From contig CM067584.1 in the NCBI GenBank assembly GCA_034336665.1, forward strand, positions 2,108,001 through 2,172,000: DNA of 64,000 nt. The letters are read 5' to 3'. Below the pieces are notes generated by a model. The model was not told the origin of the DNA. It was given only the letters and a program-made list of their open reading frames with translations, and ran no database searches. The stretch's first letter is position 1; each line of letters starts with the position of its first letter. The position numbers were made by a program, and so were the translations under genes. The DNA is from Luscinia megarhynchos (lineage: Eukaryota > Chordata > Aves > Passeriformes > Turdidae). Positions 58,901 through 64,000 of this stretch are shown here, piece after piece.

Positions 58901-61102
58901 CTGATGAGGTGACAGCCCCTGAACAGGGGCAGGAGCGGGTTCAGGGCAGGGATGAGCTCCCAGATCCCTCAGGGCAGGGATGAACTCCCAGATCCCTCCC
59001 GTGTGTGGAGCCTGTGCAGCTCCAGGGCTGTTCTGCCCAGCTCCCTGTGCTGGGTCCCCAGCAGCTCCCAGTGCCAGCTGCTTCCCAGGCACTGGTGAAG
59101 GGCAAAGCCTTTCCCAGGGAGCTGCAGATTTGTCTAACACCTGTTAAAAGCAGAAAAAGGAACAAACTTTGATCTTGGCTCCTGCACCTGCAGCTCTTCT
59201 GCGGGGGCTTTGCCTGCATGGAAAGGCAGAGGCTGAGGAGCACATTTGGTCATGGAGGTTGGAGTTACACCCTGAAAACCCCTCAGGATTTGGGATTTTA
59301 GCACCATCTGATCATTCACAGGCAAAGAACGTGCAACACAAACCCAGCGACCCAGAAAACTTTGAACTCCACGTGGAAAAAACGCAAAACTCCAAACTCC
59401 ACATGGAAAACCAGAAAACTCCAACTCAACGCGGAAAACTGGAAAACTCCAAACTCCACAGGGAAAACCAGAAACATTCAAACTCCACACAGAAAACCAG
59501 AAAACTCCACACCCCACACGGAAAATGGGAAAACTCCAAACTCCACGCGGAAAACTGGAAAACTCCAAACTCCATGCGGAAAACTCCAAACTCCACAGGA
59601 AAAACCAGAAACCTTCAAACTCCACACAGAAAACCAGAAAACTCCACACCCCACACGGAAAACCGGAAAACTCCAAACTCAACGCGGAAATCCAGGAAAC
59701 TCCAAACTCCACGCGGAAAACCAGTGCCTTTCTCACGGGAATAGTTGAGACACAAGAATCCCACCCACACAGGTTCCCCCAAACCCGCGGCAGCTCACCT
59801 TGGATGCAGAGCCCCTCGGTGCAGTTCTCGGACTCCTGGCTCAGGCCCTCGCAGTGCTTGCCGCCGTTGCGGGGCGCGGGGGCCGCGCACTCCCGCACGC
59901 GCAGGTGCTCGCACTCGGGGCTGCACACTGACCACTCGCTCCACACCTCCCAGCTGCCGTCCACTGCGGGGGCAGGGAACACAGTCAGCTCTGCTGTCCC
60001 ACCTGGGACGCCCTGCAGCACCGCTTGTTTCGTCTCTGCCCTCCTGTAATTCCGCGTCTAATGAACTTCAGGGCAAACTTTGGTGAGATAAATGACGCTT
60101 TTCTCTTTCTGGTGGTGTTAACATCAGCTCCCCCACCTAAACTAACCCCAGACTCCCACTCAGGTCCCTGATTTCTCCTGTTGAGCCAGTGGCTGTCCCT
60201 GATTTCTCCCCCTTAGCCAGTGGCTGTCCCTAATTTCTCCCCCTTAGCCAGTGGCTGTCCCTGTTTCCCCTCCTGAGCCACTGCTGTCCCTAATTTCTCC
60301 TCCTGAGCCAGTGGCTGTCCTGGCAGGTTGTTGGTGGTGCCAGGTAAGTTCCAGCCTTATCACAGGTGCCTGGCACTGCGCTTACACCCACACCAAGCTC
60401 AGCCTAAACACGACTGCATTTCCCATTCTCTCTCAACTCCCTGCCTGGTGCTTCCACCGAAATCTCTCCCATGAGTGTGGCCCCCAGAGCCCTCCCTCCG
60501 TCCTGGGGCACTCACCGGGGCAGAGGGAGGTGCAGGTGATTTTCTGCACGGACATGCCCTCACAGAAGGCTCCCCCGTTGAGGGGCGCGGGGTTGGTGCA
60601 GGTGCGCGAGCGTTTCTGCCAGCCTCGGCCGCAGCGCGCGTTGCAGCTCGACCACTCCGTCCACGAGGACCAGCCCCCATTCACTGCAAAGCACCAACAC
60701 GTGGGGTCTGGGGGGGCTGTGCCAGAGCCCCCCAGCACCAAACCCCAGCCCAAACCCAAACCCAAACCCCAGCCCAAACCCAAACCCGTGCCAGCGGGAA
60801 GGGCTTGGCTGTGGGATCCTGTGTGTGCCAGGCTTTGAACCAGCGCAGAAAGAACAGCACCAATCAAAGCAGGGCAGCAAGGCAGGCACAGCCACCTCTG
60901 CCCCCAGCCCCTGTCACTGACCATAGACCACCACGGTGGCTGACAGGCTCCTCCTCTTGGCCACGATGTTGGCAGCCATGCAGGTGTAGTTGCCCGAGTC
61001 GGACAGGCGCGCCTGGCGGATGATGAGGTTGTGGTCGGCTCTGGTGTCGATGTTCTCATCCAGGTTGGAATCGATGGGCTCCTCATTCTTCAGCCACTCC
61101 AC
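34755..61102 (-). CDS. UNC5D: UNC5D netrin receptor, 13 coding exons, 5' part outside the window
   Basis: Single-pass dependence receptor of the UNC5 family, which binds netrins and FLRT proteins and signals in axon repulsion, neuron migration and apoptosis (family knowledge). Join in minus order: 61102-60922, 60683-60516, 59963-59799, 56205-56173, 52155-51970, 49977-49600, 47878-47794, 46244-46076, 44297-44070, 42082-41933, 39387-39223, 36810-36632, 34956-34755. Every intron is GT-AG and phases agree throughout: 2289 nt, 762 codons plus stop. Order of domains: half Ig domain (residues 1-60), two TSP1 repeats (61-172), 11-residue microexon (172-182), membrane helix (about 190-212), ZU5 (about 350-495), UPA, death domain (about 670-748). 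The Ig stretch with [10 protein letters not shown] and [18 protein letters not shown], and the C-terminus ending NGL, fit UNC5D better than UNC5A, B or C as I remember them. Vertebrate UNC5D is about 950 residues, so roughly 190 residues lie beyond 64000. No stop or frameshift seen. Confidence 0.96.
34957..36631 (-). other. UNC5D: UNC5D intron before the terminal exon
   Basis: 1675 bases. Holds the 31-bp array at 35090-35402; the rest is AT-rich with nothing recognised. Confidence 0.9.
35090..35402. repeat. about 31-bp minisatellite in the last UNC5D intron
   Basis: Units GGACAGTGACCACAAGCCCA GGGTGCCACAA, mixed with a longer form with CCTGGGGTGTCCCCAGGCCC. It starts about 130 bases from the acceptor of the terminal exon. 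Confidence 0.95.
36632..36810 (-). CDS. UNC5D: UNC5D exon: start of death domain
   Basis: 179 nt, enters in phase 0 and leaves with two bases (AG) completing Arg. Acceptor tgcag, donor gtgatg. It encodes [20 protein letters not shown], then [20 protein letters not shown] and [15 protein letters not shown], the first helices of the UNC5 death domain. No long open frame starts in this frame; found by translating between the splice sites. Confidence 0.95.
38640..38700 (+). mobile_element. CR1 LINE 3' tip feeding into a pentanucleotide array
   Basis: GGATGGGCTTTAAGGTTCTT followed by CCAACCCATTCC resembles the avian CR1 3' end (GGGCTTTAAGGTCCCTTCCAACCCA). The array starts exactly where this motif ends. 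Confidence 0.5.
38693..39178. repeat. pentanucleotide array (CAACT/CAACC/CAATT)n beside an UNC5D donor
   Basis: About 97 five-base units, mainly AACTC and AACCC with AATTC. A block around AACTGAACTCAATTCAATTC recurs at least five times. It follows a CR1 3' tip (38640-38700) and ends about 45 bases from the donor at 39222. Confidence 0.95.
39223..39387 (-). CDS. UNC5D: UNC5D exon: end of UPA domain
   Basis: 165 nt, 55 codons, phase 0 on both sides, acceptor cacag, donor gtaaaa. It encodes [39 protein letters not shown] and [14 protein letters not shown]. The donor lies only about 45 bases from a 490-base pentanucleotide array. GC-rich compared with the two preceding exons. Confidence 0.95.
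39388..41932 (-). other. UNC5D: UNC5D intron
   Basis: 2545 bases, mostly unique sequence with one short duplication (39730-39812). No other gene seen. Confidence 0.9.
39730..39812. repeat. duplicated CCCACTGGGAGCTGCCCTGG, two copies
   Basis: CCCACTGGGAGCTGCCCTGG CCCTGCCA occurs twice about 58 bases apart inside an intron. Confidence 0.7.
41933..42082 (-). CDS. UNC5D: UNC5D exon: UPA domain, middle part
   Basis: 150 nt, 50 codons, phase 0 on both sides, acceptor tgcag, donor gtacct. It encodes [20 protein letters not shown], then [20 protein letters not shown] and RIKPFTACQ. Nearly identical to the mammalian UNC5D segment as I recall it. Confidence 0.97.
42083..44069 (-). other. UNC5D: UNC5D intron
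   Basis: 1987 bases of plain sequence with a short A-run near 42567. No arrays. Confidence 0.9.
44070..44297 (-). CDS. UNC5D: UNC5D exon: end of ZU5 and start of UPA
   Basis: 228 nt, exactly 76 codons, phase 0 on both sides, acceptor tgcag, donor gtaaat. It encodes [20 protein letters not shown], then [20 protein letters not shown] and [19 protein letters not shown], all close to UNC5D from memory. In UNC5B this ZU5-UPA block folds back with the death domain into a closed state. Confidence 0.97.
44755..44848. repeat. short CTCTGTCCCTGTGTC repeat
   Basis: Imperfect 8-16 base units of CCCTCTGTCC and CTGTGTCTC in an intron. Confidence 0.75.
45165..46070. repeat. 29-32-bp minisatellite running up to an UNC5D donor
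   Basis: About 30 units of GGCACAGGCTAAATTCCATT TCCCCAGTG and a longer TTTTTCTGGGGCTG form. Blocks of three units recur between 45420 and 45680. The last unit (GTTTCCCTGGGGCT) ends at the donor at 46074-46075, so the array begins about five bases into the intron on the gene strand. Confidence 0.95.
46076..46244 (-). CDS. UNC5D: UNC5D exon: ZU5 domain, middle part
   Basis: 169 nt, acceptor caag, donor gtgagc, ends in phase 0. It encodes [19 protein letters not shown] and later [20 protein letters not shown], ending QQGEWE. The donor is immediately followed by a minisatellite. Reading through the donor stays open for some 40 more codons, to a stop at 45953. Confidence 0.95.
46245..47793 (-). 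other. UNC5D: UNC5D intron
   Basis: 1549 bases of plain sequence. AAGATAAAAAA/CAAGATGGAAAT repeats weakly around 47140-47215. Confidence 0.9.
47794..47878 (-). CDS. UNC5D: UNC5D exon: ZU5 domain, first part
   Basis: 85 nt, acceptor cccag, donor gtgagg. It encodes [20 protein letters not shown] and AITQKES, the ZU5 signature. It enters in phase 1 and leaves with two bases (AG) completing Ser in the next exon. Too short to stand out as an open frame; placed by homology, by the splice sites and by phase. Confidence 0.94.
47879..49599 (-). other. UNC5D: UNC5D intron
   Basis: 1721 bases without arrays. AT-rich at 48400-48530. Confidence 0.9.
49600..49977 (-). CDS. UNC5D: UNC5D exon: cytoplasmic linker to start of ZU5
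   Basis: 378 nt, largest exon here, acceptor cacag, donor gtgggg, phase 1 to phase 1. It encodes [20 protein letters not shown], then the conserved [15 protein letters not shown], and ends with [14 protein letters not shown], the beginning of the ZU5 domain. The middle ([17 protein letters not shown] to SSSSELRST) is the least conserved part compared with the mammalian protein as I recall it. The acceptor side touches a minisatellite. Confidence 0.95.
49978..51969 (-). other. UNC5D: UNC5D intron with array at its 3' end
   Basis: 1992 bases. The 75-bp array (49985-50525) occupies the acceptor side; the remainder is plain. Confidence 0.9.
49985..50525. repeat. about 75-bp minisatellite next to an UNC5D acceptor
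   Basis: Seven units built on GGGTTTGGTGTGGATGGAGG, GGACACCTCAGCAATCCCTT and CCCAAATTCC. The first unit starts within about 15 bases of the acceptor at 49978. Confidence 0.95.
51970..52155 (-). CDS. UNC5D: UNC5D exon: transmembrane helix and juxtamembrane region
   Basis: 186 nt, acceptor gcag, donor gttagt, phase 1 to phase 1. After GGDIALYSG comes a hydrophobic run rich in Ala, Val and Leu ending GVTLY, followed by the basic stop-transfer RRS. Further on, [12 protein letters not shown] (DVID codons at 52025-52036) aligns with the caspase-cleaved site of UNC5B, DITDSS. The outer end, VERGG, is more Gly and Arg rich than the mammalian sequence I remember. Confidence 0.96.
52228..52890 (+). 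mobile_element. LTR-like element with expanded palindromic array, in an UNC5D intron
   Basis: Begins TGTCCCAGGTTACAATGTAA and matches the element at 8500 up to about 52885 (GAGGACAAGAGCTACCAGA), then diverges, so the 3' end is missing or from another subfamily. It carries six copies of GGAGATATCTCC (52295, 52363, 52448, 52514, 52599, 52684) against three in the other copy. It lies antisense to UNC5D, 72 bases from the acceptor of the transmembrane exon. Confidence 0.7.
55601..55745 (-). mobile_element. CR1 LINE fragment, degenerate 3' part
   Basis: Plus strand reads ATCACAGAACCACCAGGGAT, GGAAAAGCCCTCGGAGATCA, then CTCCTGGGCAGCCCTGCCAA, matching the reverse complement of the avian CR1 3' end (TGATCT...CTTTTCCAACC...TGTGAT). 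Short and diverged, so old. Confidence 0.6.
56173..56205 (-). CDS. UNC5D: UNC5D microexon, 33 nt, juxtamembrane linker
   Basis: 33 nt between acceptor ctctcag and consensus donor gtaagt, phase 1 to phase 1. It encodes [11 protein letters not shown] plus the first base of the next codon, matching the linker between the second TSP1 repeat and the membrane helix of UNC5D from memory. Too short to find as an open frame. Inclusion adds 11 residues; skipping keeps the frame. It lies between introns of 3593 and 4017 bases and behind a long CT tract, so it is probably alternatively spliced. The equivalent exon of UNC5B is, as I recall, skipped under NOVA2 control. Confidence 0.9.
56206..56245 (-). 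promoter_or_regulatory. CT tract and UGC upstream of the UNC5D microexon
   Basis: On the gene strand the bases before the microexon read TGC, then about 32 pyrimidines, mostly CTCTCT repeats, then cag. CUCUCU is the classic PTBP1 binding pattern and UGC near the acceptor is the SRRM4 pattern for neuronal microexons (established knowledge). That they act here is inference. Confidence 0.5.
56209..56240. repeat. (GA)n tract
   Basis: GA-rich on the plus strand, CT-rich on the UNC5D strand, forming the polypyrimidine tract of the microexon acceptor. Confidence 0.9.
59345..59725. repeat. 29-bp minisatellite, GGAAAACTCCAAACTCCACGC
   Basis: About 13 units. A larger block with CAAACTCCACACAGAAAACC recurs about 141 bases apart (near 59480 and 59620). 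It lies about 75 bases from the donor of the second TSP1 exon. Confidence 0.95.
59799..59963 (-). CDS. UNC5D: UNC5D exon: second thrombospondin type 1 repeat
   Basis: 165 nt, phase 1 to phase 1, acceptor gcag, donor gtgagc. It encodes [13 protein letters not shown] and a six-cysteine module ending [17 protein letters not shown] is the tryptophan motif and NCT is a possible glycosylation site. The exon ends with a single G, which gives Asp with either the microexon (AT) or the membrane exon (AC), so both splice choices stay in frame. Confidence 0.96.
60165..60325. repeat. 30-bp tandem repeat, about five units
   Basis: Units CCAGTGGCTGTCCCTAATTT CTCCCCCTTAG in the intron between the two TSP1 exons. 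Confidence 0.9.
60516..60683 (-). CDS. UNC5D: UNC5D exon: first thrombospondin type 1 repeat
   Basis: 168 nt, phase 1 to phase 1, acceptor gcag, donor gtgagt. It encodes [13 protein letters not shown], then a module with six cysteines ending TCTSLCP. WSSWTEW is the tryptophan motif commonly C-mannosylated in TSP1 repeats. Exon and domain boundaries coincide, as usual in this family. Only 238 bases of intron separate it from the Ig exon. Confidence 0.96.
60733..60786. repeat. short CCCAAA/CAAACC repeat
   Basis: About nine hexamers in the small intron between the Ig and first TSP1 exons. Confidence 0.85.
60922..61102 (-). CDS. UNC5D: UNC5D exon: C-terminal half of second Ig domain
   Basis: 181 nt, starts in phase 0 after acceptor cag and ends with one base left over before donor gtcagt. 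It encodes 60 residues starting [11 protein letters not shown] and including [14 protein letters not shown]. The YTC cysteine is the second cysteine of the Ig fold; its partner must be in the preceding exon, which is not in the window. NYT is an N-glycosylation sequon. The TRADHNLI wording points to UNC5D rather than its paralogues. Confidence 0.96.
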
Positions 61103-64000
61103 CTGGCAGGGAGGAGCACAGGAGAACGTGGAGCAGGCCAAAGGCACCTCATGGCCTCGTTAACTGGATGGGGAAATGCTTCCTTTGAACTGAGAAAAGC
61201 TAACTTTTCCTCAAGGAACATGGAATAAAATCTCAGCTGAGAGGTAATAGGAAATATTTTTACACATTCCTCCTGCTGCACCATGCATTGGACGTTCAAA
61301 CACTTGGACAACTACCAGCTCTATAAAATAGATAATAAGTATTATTAATTCCACTTTTTTTGTGAAGAAACAGGAAGATGAAATCGCCTGACGTGGCACA
61401 GAGAGGAAGAGCCAAGTCATCATAGCAGATTCCCAGCTGACACGAACACCCTGAGAACAGAGGCCATTAGTGTTTGCTGCCACGGTCCATAAAGCCCCTG
61501 AAATGCTGCGTACAATGAGTTCCAATCCATCTTCTCCAGTTCACAGCCAATGTCTCCAAGCACACCCAGGAATCACCCGCGAGGCGCCTTTCCACTCCAA
61601 ACATTAACAGAAAATAGTTAAGGCAAGGCAAGCTGCTGTCACAGGAGAGCAAAATTAAAAATAGAAATAAAATCAACGGATTCTATTAAAAGAGCAAAGA
61701 ACAGGGCGGGGGGCGGTTGTTTTAACAGCTTTTCCAGATCTGGAGGAGCTCTGGCTGTGCCCTGCAGTCAAACTCCCTTCTCCACTCCCTTCAGATGAAT
61801 AACCTTGTTTAGCAACTTGTGGAAGGACTTGGAACTTTGTGGTAATGAGCTTATGGCTGTGGTAGCTGCAGGCATTCATTAGCACTCAGCTCTGCGCAGA
61901 TGGGCTGCAATTTGTACATTTTCCAGTTCCTAAACAAATCTGCAAACGCTGACCATCAAAGCCAATTACGTTTGGTGCCAGGCAGCAGATTCCCTCCACA
62001 GCAGCACTCCCGGATTTACTGGGATGGATCCAGCCCTGCACATCCCGGCCAAGGGCTGCAAACTCACCTGGAAAAGGCTCCAGGTCTGGGGCACCTCATC
62101 CTGCACGGTGGCTATGGAATTAAATCATGGTTTAATGGACACCCTGTCCAAATGCGAGTGACCTGGGCGCCAGGGTCAACATCACTCGTTTCACACTGAA
62201 CGTGGGGAAAAGATTTGAGTTCTGGGATCCCTTTGCCACCTCTCAGTCCTCCTGTATCCAACCCTTCCTCCCAGCCAGGGGACACTTCCCAGGAGCCTGG
62301 GCACAGCTCAGGAGCAGGGACCAAGTGCTAAATCCAACCATGCCAAACCTTTCCCTGGACAATATCCCTGAACTGTCTTCCAACCATGCCAAACCTTTCC
62401 CTGGACAATATCCCTGAACTGTGTTCCAGCCATGCCAAACCTTTTCCAGCCATGCCAAACCTTTCCCTGGACAATTTCCCCTGGATTGTGCTCCCTTTTC
62501 CTGTGGTCTAAGACACACAATAACCAACTAATCCACTCACTATTCAGTTCCCCTTCTGCAGTTAACCTTAACAGTAATTATCCGAGGGGCTTTCAGCAAA
62601 GAAATTAGGAATTCAATTTAAATTATGGAGCAGCCACATGGGCATAAATCAAGTGACAGGAGTTCGATGGTGAACACACTTTATGTGCAGTGAAATGGGC
62701 AGAGAAATGACAAACACAGCCAGCATTCCCAGAGTCCATTATTTCACAAGTGTGTTTATAAATTTTGACTCTCCTAGGGCCAGGGGATTTTTGGGGTGGT
62801 GAGAGGGGTTCAGGGTCCCCTTCCTCACCCTCACCCTTGGAGGGAGCACACACTCATCCTGTGTTTGCTGAGTCTGGGAATGCGGGCTTTGGTGAGCAGA
62901 AAACATTAAAACATTTACATTAAAGCAGAGCATTTAAGAGAATGATGATCCCAGCGAAGGGAGAACATTAAACAGACGGAACATAAACACCAAAGTGTCG
63001 GGACGTGAAATCAAACCCTGATTTGTCAGGGAGGATGGAACTGCCAGTGCTCCCTCTCATTCCAGCCCCCTACCCTGAAGAAAATCAGGTTTATCCAAGG
63101 CCATCCCCTGCTCTCCCTCAGCAGATGGAGGCTTTCAAAGACGGAGAACCAAGGGATGGATTTATGGGATAAAAATACATTGAAAGGAGTCGTGATGACA
63201 AAAGATGTTTGTCACTGGCAGGGATGTAACCTTTGGGAAACTTCAGCCCCCGCACAAACACTCACAAACAACCAGGGAAAATAAAAGCAGCCAAGAACCT
63301 AAAACATCTCCCCCCTGGGATGAGCTGTGGGGTCTGGACTGCAGTGCCTGAAGAGCAAACTCAACACTCCTCCAAGTTTTACTTCCCTCACCTTGGAGGT
63401 CACACGATTGCTTGTACAGAATTAAATCCTTTTCCTTTAAAGAATTAGGAACCAGACTTTAAACCTGCTATAAAATGCTGCAGGTTTGTCGAAAAAGATT
63501 TGGTTTTTTCTCCTCTGAAATTCAATCTGCTCAGTGTCCAAGGAGGGCTGATCACATCAGGATCTGCAGCTCGGGGCAGGCAGGGATTAACTCGGCCCCT
63601 CCCTGGGTGGCAGCAGCACAATTAGCATCATCAGAAACTCGTCCCAATTACAGAAAGCAATTATCACAGACCAGCTTATGGCATTATCAGAGTAAAATCA
63701 GCTCAACACCCCGGAGCCTGGGCAGATTATGGGAGTTAGAGAATTCTTCTCCCTGAAAAACAAATTTTAGCCCAACTAATCCACTACGAGCTCCTCACCG
63801 GAGGCTCTGATGGACATTCAAACATCCCAAGACTCGGGACTGAATTTTTGGCTCTTCCTGGTGACTTAGTTTGAGATTCCAAGCAGATTTAACCCCTGAG
63901 GAGGCTCTCAGCCCTTGTGGGCACTGTGATAATTCGGGAGGGGCTCCTGTCCCTGCTGTGGGATTTTCCTGTGCCCTCCCCATGGTCAGTCCCAAACACA
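61103..64000 (-). other. UNC5D: UNC5D intron, continues past the window end
   Basis: 2898 bases with no further UNC5D exon that I could find. Holds the 45-bp repeat at 62330-62475. The exon carrying the first cysteine of this Ig domain must be beyond 64000. Confidence 0.8.
62330..62475. repeat. about 45-bp tandem repeat, three units
   Basis: Units CCATGCCAAACCTTTCCCTG GACAATATCCCTGAACTGTS T, with a shortened fourth. In the intron upstream of the Ig exon. Confidence 0.9.

Larger units (their letters stand above)
56206..59798 (-). other. UNC5D: UNC5D intron upstream of the microexon
   Basis: 3593 bases. Ends at the CT tract; the 29-bp array (59345-59725) is at the donor side. The rest is unique. 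Confidence 0.9.

Noticed and set aside
62041..62115. candidate upstream UNC5D exon with a gtgagt donor on the minus strand
   Set aside because: Translation shows no similarity to the expected Ig sequence before VEWLKNE, and no fitting acceptor.

Overview
The window looks like a piece of a bird genome, most likely a songbird. Exon sequences encode a netrin receptor whose closest match from memory is vertebrate UNC5D. The background holds degenerate CR1 LINE pieces, retroviral LTRs and very many GC-rich minisatellites, a texture typical of a gene-poor, repeat-rich part of a small avian chromosome. Species and chromosome cannot be read from the sequence.

The only gene I can support is UNC5D, on the minus strand. 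Thirteen coding exons lie between 61102 (5' side) and 34755 (stop codon). All twelve introns are GT-AG and the reading frame is continuous across every junction: 2289 nt, i.e. 762 codons plus stop. They encode the second half of the second Ig domain, two thrombospondin type 1 repeats, an 11-residue microexon linker, the transmembrane helix, a caspase-type DVID motif, ZU5, UPA and a C-terminal death domain. The signal peptide, first Ig domain and first half of the second Ig domain lie beyond 64000. The 3' UTR probably runs from 34754 to about 30560, where the first AATAAA signal after the stop codon occurs.

Positions 1 to about 30550 lie downstream of the gene. I found no convincing protein-coding or RNA gene there. 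This part holds two LTRs of one ERV family in opposite orientation (739-1464 minus, 25527-26022 plus, the latter with a lysine-tRNA-type primer binding site), an LTR-like element with a palindromic internal array (8500-9120; a second copy sits in an UNC5D intron at 52228-52890), an alpharetrovirus-like LTR near 20350-20630, and more than a dozen minisatellites and microsatellites separated by plain AT-rich sequence.

The introns carry further arrays, several of them touching splice sites. The most notable points are: (1) a 33-nt in-frame microexon behind a CT tract and a UGC motif, the usual layout of a neuron-regulated exon; (2) a 29-32 bp minisatellite that begins about five bases inside the donor of the exon at 46076-46244; (3) an array upstream of the exon at 49600-49977 that is open and in frame with it; and (4) LTR-like elements whose internal array alternates two unit lengths around the palindrome GGAGATATCTCC. 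Most long open frames in the window come from tandem arrays and are not genes.
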